This document shows positions 7,112 through 15,636 of a DNA stretch of 34,606 nucleotides, in pieces (position 1 is the first letter of the stretch; every line of letters starts with the position of its first letter). Source of the DNA: Solirubrobacteraceae bacterium. Its GTDB lineage: Bacteria > Actinomycetota > Thermoleophilia > Solirubrobacterales > Solirubrobacteraceae. Position numbers and translations under genes: made by a program. A model generated the notes under the pieces. That model did not search any database and was not told where the DNA came from. It was given only the letters and a program-made list of their open reading frames with translations. The stretch spans positions 1 to 34,606 of the forward strand of contig JAUXSD010000002.1 of NCBI GenBank assembly GCA_030681525.1, read 5' to 3'.

Positions 7112-8251
7112 ATGACCGCCATCGACATCCTCATCATCGTCTTCGCGGCGTTCTTCGCGCTCGTCGGCTTCGCGCGCGGCTTCCTCATCGGGGCGCTGTC
7201 GCTCGTCGGCTTCGCCGGCGGCGCGTACCTCGGCACGCGCTTCGGGCCGAACCTGCTCGAGGAGGGCAACGCGTCGCCGTTCGCGCCCCTGTTCGGACTG
7301 CTCGGCGCGCTCGTCGGCGGGGTGATCCTGTCGGCCGGGGCGGAGGGCATCGCGGGCGCCATGCGCTCCGGCATCCGCTCGCCGGTCTTCGGGGTCTTCG
7401 ACGGGCTGGCCGGCGCCGCGCTGGCGATCGCCCTGGCGCTCGGCCTCGCCTGGCTGGTCAGCGTGATCGTGCTGCAGACGCCCGGCGTGCGCCAGTACCG
7501 GGGCACGATCCAGCGCTCGGTCATCCTCCAGGAACTCAACGAGGTGCTGCCGTCCGACCGCGTCCTCAAGGCGCTCGCGCGCTTCGATCCGTTTCCGAGC
7601 ATCCGCGGGCCGGCGGTCGAGGTCGAGCCGCCGCGCGGCTCGGTCGCGCGCGATCCCGACGTCGAGGCGGCGGGTCGCTCGGTCGTGCGGGTGCTCAGCA
7701 ACGCCTGCGGTCTGGGCGTGGCCGGCTCGGGTTGGGTGGCGGCGCCCGGCATCGTTGTAACGAATGCCCATGTCATCGCCGGCGCGAACAACACTTCGGT
7801 CGAACCCAACGGCTCCGGCGACCGGCTCGACGCGACCGCGATCGCCTTCGACCCCCGCAACGACGTCGCCGTGCTGCGCGTGCCGTCGCTCGACCGGCCG
7901 GCGCTGAGCTTCTCGCGCGACGTCAGGCCGACCGAGCCGGGCGCCGTGCTCGGGTTCCCGCTCAACGGGCCGTACCGGATCGTCCCGTCGCGCGTGGCCG
8001 ACACGCGCACGGTCCTGGCCAACGACGCGTACGGCCGGCGCCTCGTGCGCCGCCGGGTGACCCGCTTCCGTGCCGACGTCAAGCCGGGCAACTCGGGCGG
8101 GCCGATGGTCGACGTCGCGGGTCGGGTGGCGGGCACGGTGTTCTCCAAGCTCGTCGGAAGCTCGGGCGGCTACGCCGTGCCCAACAGCGTCGTGCGCGAG
8201 GCGCTGGCCGGCGCCGACGGTCGCGTCGACACCGGTCCCTGCACCCGGTAG
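7112..8251 (+). CDS. MarP-like membrane serine protease (CvpA + trypsin)
   Basis: This 379-residue protein fuses an N-terminal CvpA-type membrane domain of four hydrophobic segments (about 1-130) to a periplasmic chymotrypsin-fold protease. The catalytic triad is intact: H220 in TNAHV, D251 in RNDVAVL and S328 in GNSGGP. C199 in NACGLG and C377, three residues from the C-terminus, sit where mycobacterial MarP (Rv3671c) forms its regulatory disulfide, so redox control may be conserved. MarP supports acid and oxidative stress resistance by cleaving a peptidoglycan hydrolase; a role in wall homeostasis here is inferred from that and from the PBP next door. The frame is open further upstream but the first membrane helix begins directly at ATG 7112. 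No clear ribosome site is seen. Confidence 0.93.
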   Translation: MTAIDILIIVFAAFFALVGFARGFLIGALSLVGFAGGAYLGTRFGPNLLEEGNASPFAPLFGLLGALVGGVILSAGAEGIAGAMRSGIRSPVFGVFDGLAGAALAIALALGLAWLVSVIVLQTPGVRQYRGTIQRSVILQELNEVLPSDRVLKALARFDPFPSIRGPAVEVEPPRGSVARDPDVEAAGRSVVRVLSNACGLGVAGSGWVAAPGIVVTNAHVIAGANNTSVEPNGSGDRLDATAIAFDPRNDVAVLRVPSLDRPALSFSRDVRPTEPGAVLGFPLNGPYRIVPSRVADTRTVLANDAYGRRLVRRRVTRFRADVKPGNSGGPMVDVAGRVAGTVFSKLVGSSGGYAVPNSVVREALAGADGRVDTGPCTR

Positions 8252-8258
8252 TCGGGGC

Positions 8259-8277
8259 GCCCGCCTTAACAGCGGGC
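8259..8277 (+). terminator. hairpin between MarP-like gene and topB
   Basis: GCCCGC at 8259-8264 pairs with GCGGGC at 8272-8277 around a seven-base loop, eight bases after the upstream stop codon. No T-run follows, so termination is uncertain. Confidence 0.35.
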
Positions 8278-8291
8278 AGGGGTGAGAGCGC

Positions 8292-8297
8292 TACCCT
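8292..8297 (+). promoter_or_regulatory. putative -10 (TACCCT) of topB
   Basis: TACCCT ends seven bases before the TTG start at 8305. Transcription would begin at or next to the start codon. No -35 match at the usual distance was found. Confidence 0.4.
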
Positions 8298-8304
8298 CGG
8301 CCCC

Positions 8305-10551
8305 TTGCCCGAGTCAAAGACACTCGTCATCGCCGAGAAGCCGTCGGTCGGCCGCGACCTCACGCGCGTGCTGACCGGCCCGTTTCAGAAGCAGGAGGGC
8401 TACCTCGAGGGCCCCGACCACATCGTGACCTGGGCCGTCGGTCACCTCGTGCAGCTCGCCGAGCCCGACGAGTACGACGCGAAGTACAAGAAGTGGCGCA
8501 TGGCCGACCTGCCGATCGTGCCCGACAAGTTCAAGCTCGTCGTGCGCGACGAGCGCTCCAAGAAGCAGATGTCGGTCGTCACCAAGCAGCTCAAGCGCGA
8601 CGACGTCGCGACCGTCGTCAACGCCTGCGACGCGGGCCGCGAGGGCGAGCTGATCTTCGCCTACCTCTACGAGAAGGCCGGCTCCAAGAAGCCCGTCCAG
8701 CGCCTGTGGCTGTCGTCGATGACGAAGGCCGCGATGCAGCGCGCGTTCACCGAGCTGCGCCCCGCCGCCGAGTTCGCCCAGCTCGAGGCGGCCGCGCGGT
8801 CGCGCTCGGAGTCCGACTGGATCGTCGGCATGAACGCCACCCGCGCGGCGACGATCCGCCTGCGCTCCTCCTTCGACGGCGCCGTCTCGCTGGGCCGCGT
8901 GCAGACGCCGACGCTGGCGATCATCACCCGCCGCGAGGAGGAGATCCGCGCGTTCGTGCCCGAGCCGTACTGGCTCGTCGACGCGCTGTTCGCCGCGCCC
9001 GGGGAGCGCCTCTACGAGGGCCGCTACCACGACGGCGCCAAGCCCCGGCTGAAGACGGCCGCCGAGGCCGACGCGGTCGTCGCGGCCGTCCGCGACCAGA
9101 CGGGCGTCATCACCCAGCTCGAGCGCAAGAAGCGCACGGAGCGCGCCCCGCTGCTCTACGACCTCACGTCGCTGCAGCGCGAGGCCAACAGCCGCTTCGG
9201 CTTCACCGCGCGCCGCACGCTGGCCGCCGCGCAGCGCTGCTACGAGGAGCACAAGGTCCTCACCTACCCCCGTACGAGCTCGCGCTTCCTGACCAGCGAC
9301 ATGATCGGCGAGCTCAAGCCGATCGCCGGCCACGTCGGCGGCGCGTCGCGGGAGTACCAGACCGCCGCCGCCTACGTCCAGGGCCTCGACATGCTGCCGC
9401 TGGGGCGCGTCGTCGCCGACGACAAGGTCGGCGACCACCACGCGATCATCCCGACGAACTCGGCGCACAACCTCGATCGGCTCTCCGACGACGACCGGCG
9501 CATCTACGACCTCGTCGCGCGGCGCTTCCTCGCCGTCTTCCATCCCGAGGCCGTCTTCGAGAACACGAAGGTCGAGACGACCGTGGCCGAACACGTCTTC
9601 CGCACGCGCGGCAAGGTCCTGCTCGTGCCCGGCTGGCGCGGCGTCTACGGCGAGCTGGCCGAGACGAGCAGCGCCACCGACGACGACGAGGGCCGCGACC
9701 AGCAGCTGCCCAAGCTCGAGCGCGACGAGCAGGTGCAGACCCGCGACGTCACCGCCGCCGAGAAGGAGACCCAGCCGCCGCGGCGCTACTCCGACGCCTC
9801 GCTGCTGGGCGCGATGGAGACCGCCGGCCGGCTCGTCGACGACGACGAGATGCGCGAGGCGATGAAGGAGTCCGGGATCGGCACGCCGGCGACGCGCGCG
9901 TCGATCATCGAGCGGCTCATCGACGTCGGCTACGTCGAGCGCGAGGCGCGCTCGCTCGTGGCCACCGAGAAGGGCCTGAACGTCATCCGCCTGCTCGGCG
10001 AGCACCCGCTGACGTCGCCGTCGATGACGGGCGACTGGGAACAGCGCCTGGGGATGATCGAGCGCGGCGAGGAGCCCCGCAAGCGCTTCATGGCCGACAT
10101 CAAGGGCTTCGCCGAGTCCACGGTCGCCGAGCTCGACGCGAAATTGAAGGACGTGCGCATCCCGCGGGCGAACCTCGGTCCGTGCCCCGTCTGCGGCCAC
10201 GACATCGTCGAGAACCGCAAGGGCTTCTCCTGCTGGTCGCGCGAGGATCCCGGCTGCGGCTTCGTCATCTGGAAGGCGAAGGCCGGCAAGACGCTGCCGC
10301 TCGTCGTCGCGCGCGAGCTCATCGCGACCGGCCGCACGGCAAAGCCGGTGACCGGCTTCAAGGGCCGCAGCGGGCGGTCGTTCCGTGCGAGGCTTGCGCT
10401 GCAGCAGAGCGAGGAGGGCAAGTGGCGGGTGGAGTTCGATGAGCCGTGGGCACGCGAGGGCGGCAAGAGCGCGCCCGACCCGGCCGAGGCCGGGGTCGAG
10501 CAGGCAGAGCCTGCCGCCGCGCGGGGCGCGACGGCCGAAGCCGCCGCGTAG
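8305..10551 (+). CDS. topB: DNA topoisomerase III (type IA)
   Basis: This is a 748-residue type IA topoisomerase that passes single strands through a transient tyrosine-linked break and decatenates replication or recombination intermediates. The Toprim fold starts at once with VIAEKPSVGRDL, and its acidic site is D109-A-G-R-E-G-E. The catalytic tyrosine is Y321 in TYPRTSS, close to the Y328 position in E. coli TopB. The central IA domain ends near residue 620. A C-terminal zinc-finger-like module follows, with CPVCG and later cysteines in SCWSREDPGCGF, then a Lys/Ala-rich acidic tail. The TTG at 8305 is the first usable start in front of the conserved core; the reading frame stays open far upstream as a shadow of the previous gene. 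Confidence 0.95.
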   Translation: MPESKTLVIAEKPSVGRDLTRVLTGPFQKQEGYLEGPDHIVTWAVGHLVQLAEPDEYDAKYKKWRMADLPIVPDKFKLVVRDERSKKQMSVVTKQLKRDDVATVVNACDAGREGELIFAYLYEKAGSKKPVQRLWLSSMTKAAMQRAFTELRPAAEFAQLEAAARSRSESDWIVGMNATRAATIRLRSSFDGAVSLGRVQTPTLAIITRREEEIRAFVPEPYWLVDALFAAPGERLYEGRYHDGAKPRLKTAAEADAVVAAVRDQTGVITQLERKKRTERAPLLYDLTSLQREANSRFGFTARRTLAAAQRCYEEHKVLTYPRTSSRFLTSDMIGELKPIAGHVGGASREYQTAAAYVQGLDMLPLGRVVADDKVGDHHAIIPTNSAHNLDRLSDDDRRIYDLVARRFLAVFHPEAVFENTKVETTVAEHVFRTRGKVLLVPGWRGVYGELAETSSATDDDEGRDQQLPKLERDEQVQTRDVTAAEKETQPPRRYSDASLLGAMETAGRLVDDDEMREAMKESGIGTPATRASIIERLIDVGYVEREARSLVATEKGLNVIRLLGEHPLTSPSMTGDWEQRLGMIERGEEPRKRFMADIKGFAESTVAELDAKLKDVRIPRANLGPCPVCGHDIVENRKGFSCWSREDPGCGFVIWKAKAGKTLPLVVARELIATGRTAKPVTGFKGRSGRSFRARLALQQSEEGKWRVEFDEPWAREGGKSAPDPAEAGVEQAEPAAARGATAEAAA

Positions 10552-10567
10552 GCGCCGCTGCGGCGGC
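10540..10567 (+). terminator. 8-bp GC hairpin over topB stop
   Basis: GCCGCCGC at 10540-10547 pairs with GCGGCGGC at 10560-10567 across the TAG stop. There is no T-run; it may slow or end transcription before the next gene. Confidence 0.3.
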
Positions 10568-10590
10568 CCGGCCGGAGGCGCTTCCCGCCG

Positions 10591-11568
10591 GTGAGGCTGC
10601 TGGTGCTCATCGCCGTGCTCGCGGGCGCCGGCGCCGCGCTCTTCGCGGCCGGCGTCCTTCCCTCCGGCGGCGCCGACGCGCGACCCGACTCCGCGCGGAC
10701 CGTGCCGCGGCTCGCGCCGCCGGTGCCGGCCGAGGATCTGCAGCGCGAGGTCGGGCCGCTGCCCGAGCCCGCGGGGGCGTCGCGGGTCGACCTCTCGCAT
10801 CCGTCGCTCATGCCCCACCTGCGCCTCAAGCGCGGCCCGAAGGCAGGCCTCGCGTTCGACCTGCAGGACGGGACGGTCCTGTGGCGCCACCGCGCGAGCG
10901 CGGTGCGGCCGATCGCCAGCCTGACGAAGCTCATGACCGCGTTGCTGGCGGTCGAGCGCTTCGAGCCCGACGAGACGGTGCGCGTTCCGCGCGCCGCCGA
11001 ACGCGTCGGCGGCTCGCGCATGGGCGGCCTGCAACCCGGGCGCCGGGTCAACGCCGACGTGCTGCTCAAGGCCCTGCTGATCTCCTCCTCCAACAACGCC
11101 GCGGTCACGCTCGCCGTGGCCGGAGCGGGGTCCGAGCGCGCCTGGGTGGCGCTCATGAACACGCGCGCGCAGCTGCTCGGCCTGAGCTGCACGCACTTCG
11201 CCGACGCGCACGGCCTGGACCGTCGCAACCGCTCCTGCGCCGTCGATCTCGCGGCGCTGGCGATGCGGGCGATGAACGAGCCGCGGATCGCCCGCATCGC
11301 GCGCAAGAGCTACGCGCGCGTGTGGCCGGGCTCGGGCAAGAAGTTCACGCTGTACACGACCAACCACCTGCTGCGCGACCACTATCCCGGCGCGATCGGC
11401 CTCAAGACCGGCTACACGATCCCGGCCGGGTTCTGCCTCGTGGCGGTCGTCGAGCGCGGCGGCCGGCGGATCGGGATCGTCCTGCTCGGCTCGCGCGACT
11501 CCTTCTTCGACGCGCGCCGCATCGCACGCGAGGCGGCCCGCATGGGCGCGCTGCCCGCCGCTGCCTGA
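10591..11568 (+). CDS. D-alanyl-D-alanine carboxypeptidase (peptidase S11)
   Basis: This 325-residue low-molecular-weight PBP trims the terminal D-Ala from peptidoglycan stem peptides, limiting D,D-cross-links and making substrates for L,D-transpeptidases such as the one at 1565. The N-terminus (RLLVLIAVLAGAGAALFAAG) is a signal peptide or anchor. The S11 domain follows from about residue 75. The three motifs are S110-L-T-K113, S166-S-N168 and K272-T-G. There is no obvious C-terminal amphipathic anchor after the catalytic domain, so membrane attachment would rest on the N-terminus. The GTG start at 10591 is preceded by GGAGG about 11 bases away and is the codon that opens directly into the hydrophobic segment. 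Confidence 0.92.
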   Translation: MRLLVLIAVLAGAGAALFAAGVLPSGGADARPDSARTVPRLAPPVPAEDLQREVGPLPEPAGASRVDLSHPSLMPHLRLKRGPKAGLAFDLQDGTVLWRHRASAVRPIASLTKLMTALLAVERFEPDETVRVPRAAERVGGSRMGGLQPGRRVNADVLLKALLISSSNNAAVTLAVAGAGSERAWVALMNTRAQLLGLSCTHFADAHGLDRRNRSCAVDLAALAMRAMNEPRIARIARKSYARVWPGSGKKFTLYTTNHLLRDHYPGAIGLKTGYTIPAGFCLVAVVERGGRRIGIVLLGSRDSFFDARRIAREAARMGALPAAA

Positions 11569-11577
11569 GCGGACCCT

Positions 11578-11593
11578 CGGCGCAACGGCGCCG
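11578..11593 (+). terminator. small hairpin after carboxypeptidase gene
   Basis: CGGCGC at 11578-11583 pairs with GCGCCG at 11588-11593 around the tetraloop AACG. It lies ten bases after the stop and has no T-run. Confidence 0.3.
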
Positions 11594-11646
11594 CGTAGCG
11601 TGTCATGTCAGCCGACCCGTCCCGCGACCGACAGGAGCCCGCTCCG

Positions 11647-12036
11647 ATGGCCACGCCCTACACGCTCAAGAAGCTCACCGACGTCAAGGACTCCGCGGAG
11701 CAGTTCGGCTACGGCGAGTTTCAGGAGGCACGCTTCGCCGGCAAGGAACTCGGGGCGACGGACACCGGCGTCGCGCACGAGCGCGTCAAGCCCAACCAGC
11801 GCCTGCCGTTCGGTCACCGCCACGAGAACGCCGAGGAGATCTACGTCGTGATCGCGGGCTCCGGGCGCGCGAAGCTCGACGACGACATCATCGACCTCGG
11901 CCCGCTGGACGCGCTGCGCGTCGCGCCGGCCGTGACGCGCTGCTTCGAGGCCGGGGCCGACGGCCTCGAGCTCATCGCCTTCGGCCCGCACCACAAGGGC
12001 GACGGGGAGATCATCCAGGGCTGGTGGAGCGACTGA
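11647..12036 (+). CDS. cupin-domain protein
   Basis: This is a 129-residue single-domain cupin. The first cupin motif is clear, with H-x-H-x3-E and a later glycine in GHRHENAEEIYVVIAGSG, which supplies the metal ligands. The second motif is weaker (LDALRVAPAVTRCFEAG lacks the usual histidine). Substrate cannot be named; small cupins bind sugars, amino acids or act as isomerases and dioxygenases. I chose ATG 11647 over an in-frame ATG at 11605 because a clear AGGAG lies nine bases before it, and because the conserved part begins soon after. TAGCGT at 11596-11601 may be the -10, giving a leader of about 40 bases. Confidence 0.85.
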   Translation: MATPYTLKKLTDVKDSAEQFGYGEFQEARFAGKELGATDTGVAHERVKPNQRLPFGHRHENAEEIYVVIAGSGRAKLDDDIIDLGPLDALRVAPAVTRCFEAGADGLELIAFGPHHKGDGEIIQGWWSD

Positions 12037-12104
12037 CGCAACTTTGTGACGCGGTGCCCGTCAGCGCGTAGTGTCGCCATGAGCACCAACCAGGGAGGGA
12101 CGGC

Positions 12105-14090
12105 ATGACCGCGTCGGCGCACCGGACACCATCGGCTCTGCACGTCGGGCTCGCGGCGCTCGCGGCGCTGGCGGTGCTGACGGCCGGTCTGCTCGCGCCG
12201 GCGGCGGCCCCCGCCGCGACGAAGCGCGCCGTCAAGCCGTCAACGCTGCCGGCGTTCCCGTCCTGCGCCTCGCTGCTGAGCTACGCCCGGCGCAACGCCC
12301 GCGCCACCGGCGGGCGCACCGGCGTCCCCACGCGCGCCGGCGTGATGCTCCCGCAGGTGCTCGAGGCGCCGGCCTCGCCCGGTGTCGCGTTCGACGCGCC
12401 GGCGGCGGCCCCGGCCCCGAGCGCGGCGCAGGGCGGCCGCGAGTCCGGCACCGCCACGCCCGAGTTCTCGCAGACCAACGTCCAGGAGGCGGGCGTCGAC
12501 GAACCCGACATCGTCAAGACGAACGGCCGCACGGTCTTCGCCGTCGCCGACGGCAAGCTGCACGCACTCGACGTCACCGGCGCGACGCCGCGCCTCGTCG
12601 GGACGCTCGAGCTCGACGGCGCCTACGGCCATCAGCTGCTGCTGCGCGGTGACCGCCTGCTGGTCATGAGCAGCTCCTTCGGCGGCGTGCCGTTTCACTC
12701 CGACGTGATCATCTCCGCCTCGCAGGTCGTCATCAGCGAGCTCGACGTGGCGGATCCCGCCGCGATGACGGTGCGCCGCACGATGACCGCGGAGGGCGCG
12801 TTCGTGGATGCCCGCCTGACCGGCGGCACCGCGCGTGTCGTCGTGGCCGCCTCGCCGAGCGCGATCCGGCCCGCCGCGGTGGGGCGCGCCTCCCTGCGCA
12901 CGTTCGTCCCGCGCACGGTCCTGCGCAGCCGGCTGTCGGGCAAGACGTATCGCCGCTCGATGGTCGCCTGCGACAACGTCCGCCACCCGCGCCGCTTCTC
13001 GGGCCTGGACCTGCTGACGGTGCTCACGATCGACCTCGACAAGGGGCTGTTCAACGTCGACCGCGACGCGATCATGGCCGGCGCGCAGACCGTCTACGCC
13101 TCCCCGACCGGGCTGTACGTCGCCTCGCAGCGCTACGTCCGCGCGCTCGAGACCGGCCGGACCGTCCCGGAGCGGAGCCGCACGGACATCCACCGCTTCG
13201 ACATCTCGCGGCCCGACGTGACGAGCTTCGCGTCGTCGGGCAGCGTGACGGGCTTCGTGCTCAACCAGTACTCGATGTCCGAGCACGACGGCGCCCTTCG
13301 CGTCGCGTCGACCGAGCAGCCCGTCTGGTTTGAGGGCCGGCCCGACGGCGACAGCGAGTCGTTCGTGACCGTGCTCTCCGAGCACGGCCGGTCGCTGGAC
13401 ATGATCGGACGGGTCGGCGGTCTGGGCCGCGGCGAGCGGATCTACGCGGTGCGCTTCGTCGGCGACAAGGGCTACGTCGTGACGTTCCGCCAGGTCGACC
13501 CGCTCTACACGCTGGATCTCTCCAAGAAGACCGAGCCGCGCGTCGTCGGCGAGCTGAAGATCCTCGGCTACTCGGCCTATCTGCACCCGATCTCCGAGGA
13601 CCTGCTGCTCGGCGTCGGCCAGGACGCCAGCGCCCAGGGCCGCACGCTCGGCACCCAGCTGTCGCTGTTCGACGTGTCCAACCCGCGCCTGCCGTCGCGC
13701 AGGGCGCAGGTGTCGCTCGCGGGCGCGAGCTCGTCGGCCGAGTTCGACCCGCACGCCTTCCTGTTCTGGCAGCCGGCGGACCTCGCCGTCATCCCGCTGA
13801 ACTCCTTCAGCTCGGGCCGGAGCTTCTCGGGGGCGGTGGGCTTCAGGATCGGGACGGCGAGCCTCACCGAGGCCGGCCGGATCGCGCACCCGCCGGAGCC
13901 GGGCGCGGACGCGTACACGCCCGAGATCGGACGCTCGCTCGTGATCGGCGACGCGCTCTACACGCTGTCCTACGCCGGGCTGGCCGCCAACCGCCTGGAC
14001 AACCTGGCGTCGCTGTCGTTCACTCCGTTCCCGCGCGAGCCGCGACCGGTCAACCCGGGCCCGCTGCCGCCCCCGCAGCCCGTCCCGTAG
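12105..14090 (+). CDS. secreted beta-propeller domain protein (PF09826 type)
   Basis: This 661-residue protein is exported: residues 15-39 form a signal peptide ending in an Ala/Pro-rich APAAAPAATK region. The mature part resembles the secreted C-terminal beta-propeller family (Beta_propel). The family hallmark is visible near residue 120 as TNVQEAGVDEPDIVKTNG. Repeated blades follow, each with a strand pattern like LHALDVTG or TLDLSKKTEPRVVGEL. The C-terminus is a proline tail (PGPLPPPQPVP) without a sortase signal. Function is unknown; related propellers are thought to bind partners on the cell surface. AGGGAGGGA five bases before ATG 12105 is a strong ribosome site. Confidence 0.88.
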   Translation: MTASAHRTPSALHVGLAALAALAVLTAGLLAPAAAPAATKRAVKPSTLPAFPSCASLLSYARRNARATGGRTGVPTRAGVMLPQVLEAPASPGVAFDAPAAAPAPSAAQGGRESGTATPEFSQTNVQEAGVDEPDIVKTNGRTVFAVADGKLHALDVTGATPRLVGTLELDGAYGHQLLLRGDRLLVMSSSFGGVPFHSDVIISASQVVISELDVADPAAMTVRRTMTAEGAFVDARLTGGTARVVVAASPSAIRPAAVGRASLRTFVPRTVLRSRLSGKTYRRSMVACDNVRHPRRFSGLDLLTVLTIDLDKGLFNVDRDAIMAGAQTVYASPTGLYVASQRYVRALETGRTVPERSRTDIHRFDISRPDVTSFASSGSVTGFVLNQYSMSEHDGALRVASTEQPVWFEGRPDGDSESFVTVLSEHGRSLDMIGRVGGLGRGERIYAVRFVGDKGYVVTFRQVDPLYTLDLSKKTEPRVVGELKILGYSAYLHPISEDLLLGVGQDASAQGRTLGTQLSLFDVSNPRLPSRRAQVSLAGASSSAEFDPHAFLFWQPADLAVIPLNSFSSGRSFSGAVGFRIGTASLTEAGRIAHPPEPGADAYTPEIGRSLVIGDALYTLSYAGLAANRLDNLASLSFTPFPREPRPVNPGPLPPPQPVP

Positions 14091-14137
14091 CGGTGCCCGC
14101 CGGATACGCTGCGCAGCCCCGAGCGATTGGAGACGCC

Positions 14138-14284
14138 GTGACCGAAGAGGAGCAGCCTGAGAAGGAGGTCGTGCCCGACGAGGAAGCCGACGCGGCGGCG
14201 GAGCCCGACGTCGAGTTCGGCGCCAAGGACGAGGAGGCGCAGGCCGACGAGTGGCAGGAGGACGCGCGCGAAGGCGGCGGCTGA
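14138..14284 (+). CDS. small acidic protein
   Basis: A 48-residue very acidic peptide, almost entirely Glu, Asp, Ala, Pro and Val, probably disordered. The GTG start at 14138 has a GGAG six bases upstream, and TACGCT at 14105-14110 could be the -10. No family recognised; its coding status rests on the start signals and the codon pattern. Confidence 0.5.
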   Translation: MTEEEQPEKEVVPDEEADAAAEPDVEFGAKDEEAQADEWQEDAREGGG

Positions 14285-14305
14285 GCTCGCGGCACGCGCC
14301 TCGCG

Positions 14306-14337
14306 CTGCGCGCAGGCCGCCGGCCCGCTGCGCGCAG
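14306..14337 (+). promoter_or_regulatory. tandem palindromic operator-like sites
   Basis: The perfect palindrome CTGCGCGCAG occurs at 14306-14315 and again at 14328-14337. Both sit in an identical 12-base context (G before and G after). They are 22 bases apart centre to centre, two turns of the helix. The second copy ends nine bases before the TATCAT -10 element of the gene at 14359, where a repressor or activator would act. Confidence 0.5.
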
Positions 14338-14346
14338 GGCGGGTCC

Positions 14347-14352
14347 TATCAT
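14347..14352 (+). promoter_or_regulatory. putative -10 (TATCAT), leaderless start
   Basis: TATCAT ends six bases before ATG 14359, which puts the expected transcription start at the A of the start codon. No Shine-Dalgarno sequence is present between them. Confidence 0.55.
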
Positions 14353-14358
14353 CAGCTC

Positions 14359-14580
14359 ATGGACTCGATCACCTCCGGATTCATGGACGGCAAGGCCATG
14401 GAGCTGCCGTGCGAGGTCTGCGGCGCGTCGCTGCAGACCACCGTCGGCGAGGCGCGCCGCGCGGCGGCCCTGCAGTGCCCGAACGGTCATCCGCTGACCT
14501 TCGACGTCGACGCGTTCGACGCCAGCATCCGCACGTCCGAGCAGCGCGTCGAGAGCATCATGAAGAGCTTCAGGTTCTAA
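14359..14580 (+). CDS. small Cys-rich protein, probably leaderless
   Basis: A 73-residue protein with metal-binding features: CEVCG at 18-22 and CPNGH near 40-44, that is three cysteines and a histidine in a zinc-ribbon-like spacing. The rest is helical (EQRVESIMKSF). I recognise no named family. The start ATG 14359 fits a leaderless message and lies before the conserved part; an open frame upstream is Arg-rich and shadow-like. Two palindromes upstream suggest tight control. Confidence 0.72.
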   Translation: MDSITSGFMDGKAMELPCEVCGASLQTTVGEARRAAALQCPNGHPLTFDVDAFDASIRTSEQRVESIMKSFRF

Positions 14581-14625
14581 CTCGGCGTTGGGCGATCCGT
14601 CCGGCCCAGGGTCGAACCTGCGCAC

Positions 14626-15234
14626 GTGCCGGACGGCTATGAAGCGCTCACCGAAGCCCTCGTACGGGCCGCTCAGCGTGGGGACTGGAGCCTCGATCGG
14701 CTGCTGCGCTTCGCCGATGCGGGGTTCGCGCCCGCGATCAGCCTGCTGGTCGACGGCAGGTGGATCGAGGGGATCCTGACGACGGAGGAGGACTGGGCTG
14801 ACCGGCTCGACGCCGACGTCGATGCGGGCATCGGCTGGGCCTCCGAACGCACCGCCGCCGAGTTCGGATCGATCAGCGACCCGGCGCAGGTCCCGGATGA
14901 CGCGCCGATGGTCGGCGACATCGAGGAGTTTCGCCAGACGCTCCGCGAGAACAACTTCCGCCAGTTCGTCGACGACCGGCGGGCCGTGGAGGAGGCGCTG
15001 GCGCAGCGCATCGAGGGGCTGGGTGACGACGAGGAGCTCAGCGCCGCGGACCAGCGTCAGATCGACGCGCTGGCCGACCCGTTGGCGGTCATCACGCTGC
15101 GCAACGTGATCATCGAGGGCGCCATCCCCGCCAACAACCGGGGGCGGCCGATGCTGCGCGTGCTCCGCGCGCACGTGGCGGCGTGGCATCTCGGCCGCTC
15201 GGCCACGATCCCCAGCGGGCCCGGGGCGGCCTGA
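14626..15234 (+). CDS. hypothetical protein, possibly GvpU-like
   Basis: This 202-residue acidic cytosolic protein has no signal peptide or membrane segment. The first third contains PAISLLVDGRWIEGILTTEE, an arrangement of two strands then an acidic turn that loosely recalls the gas-vesicle accessory protein GvpU (ISLxVNGxxxxGTxxS). No other gas-vesicle gene is in the window, so the link is tentative. The C-terminal third has a conserved-looking VITLRNVIIEGA strand with a NNRGRPMLRVLRAHVAAWHLG helix. The GTG at 14626 is the first start before the helical N-terminus; no good ribosome site is seen. The gene converges on the one ending at 15263. Confidence 0.65.
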   Translation: MPDGYEALTEALVRAAQRGDWSLDRLLRFADAGFAPAISLLVDGRWIEGILTTEEDWADRLDADVDAGIGWASERTAAEFGSISDPAQVPDDAPMVGDIEEFRQTLRENNFRQFVDDRRAVEEALAQRIEGLGDDEELSAADQRQIDALADPLAVITLRNVIIEGAIPANNRGRPMLRVLRAHVAAWHLGRSATIPSGPGAA

Positions 15235-15262
15235 GGCCGCGTTTCCGACGACGGCGTGGGGC

Positions 15263-15628
15263 TCAGGCCAGGCCGTCCGAGCGATAGCGGTCGAGCGCGC
15301 CGTCGACGAGCGCCGAGAGCTCCGCGAGAAGGTCGGGCGTGAGCGCCTGCGGGGTGAGCTCGAAGGTGCCCCCGCCGCGCATCCGCGAGCGCAGCTCCTC
15401 GCTGAGGTGCTCGATCACCGCCGGGTGGCTGTGGACCGGCATGAGCTGGAAGCGCACGCTCTCCGCGCGGAGCTTGACGGCCCCGAACGACATCGCCGTG
15501 CCGCTGGGCCCGAGCTTGCGGGTCTGGACCTGCAGGTCGCCCGGCTCGTCCTTGACGATGTTCAGCGCGTCCGCGTGCCGGGCCAGCAGCGGGTGCAGCG
15601 CGGCGAACACGTCGTCGAGGCTCTCCAC
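15263..15628 (-). CDS. conserved hypothetical protein (121 aa)
   Basis: This encodes a 121-residue soluble protein of unknown function. The middle part, MSFGAVKLRAESVRFQLMPV then a helix and RMRGGGTFEL, matches the look of a widespread small-protein family in which a lysine-strand-HLMP-like strand is followed by RMxGK-F. No catalytic residues are known to me. The GTG start at 15628 is supported by TATGAT (minus strand, 15642-15637) eight bases upstream, a good -10 match that predicts a leaderless GTG message. It is divergent from the addB-like gene, 71 bases apart. Confidence 0.72.
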   Translation of the reverse strand: MESLDDVFAALHPLLARHADALNIVKDEPGDLQVQTRKLGPSGTAMSFGAVKLRAESVRFQLMPVHSHPAVIEHLSEELRSRMRGGGTFELTPQALTPDLLAELSALVDGALDRYRSDGLA

Positions 15629-15636
15629 GGCCGCCG

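Noticed and set aside
8314..11382. Very long minus-strand open frame (over 1000 codons) antisense to topB and the carboxypeptidase
   Set aside because: Its translation is low-complexity and without motifs; it arises because GC-biased codons on the plus strand leave few stops on the other strand.
12079..12108. Nine-codon frame (ATG 12079 to TGA 12106-12108) overlapping the beta-propeller start
   Set aside because: No ribosome site of its own and the main gene has a strong one inside it; probably coincidence.
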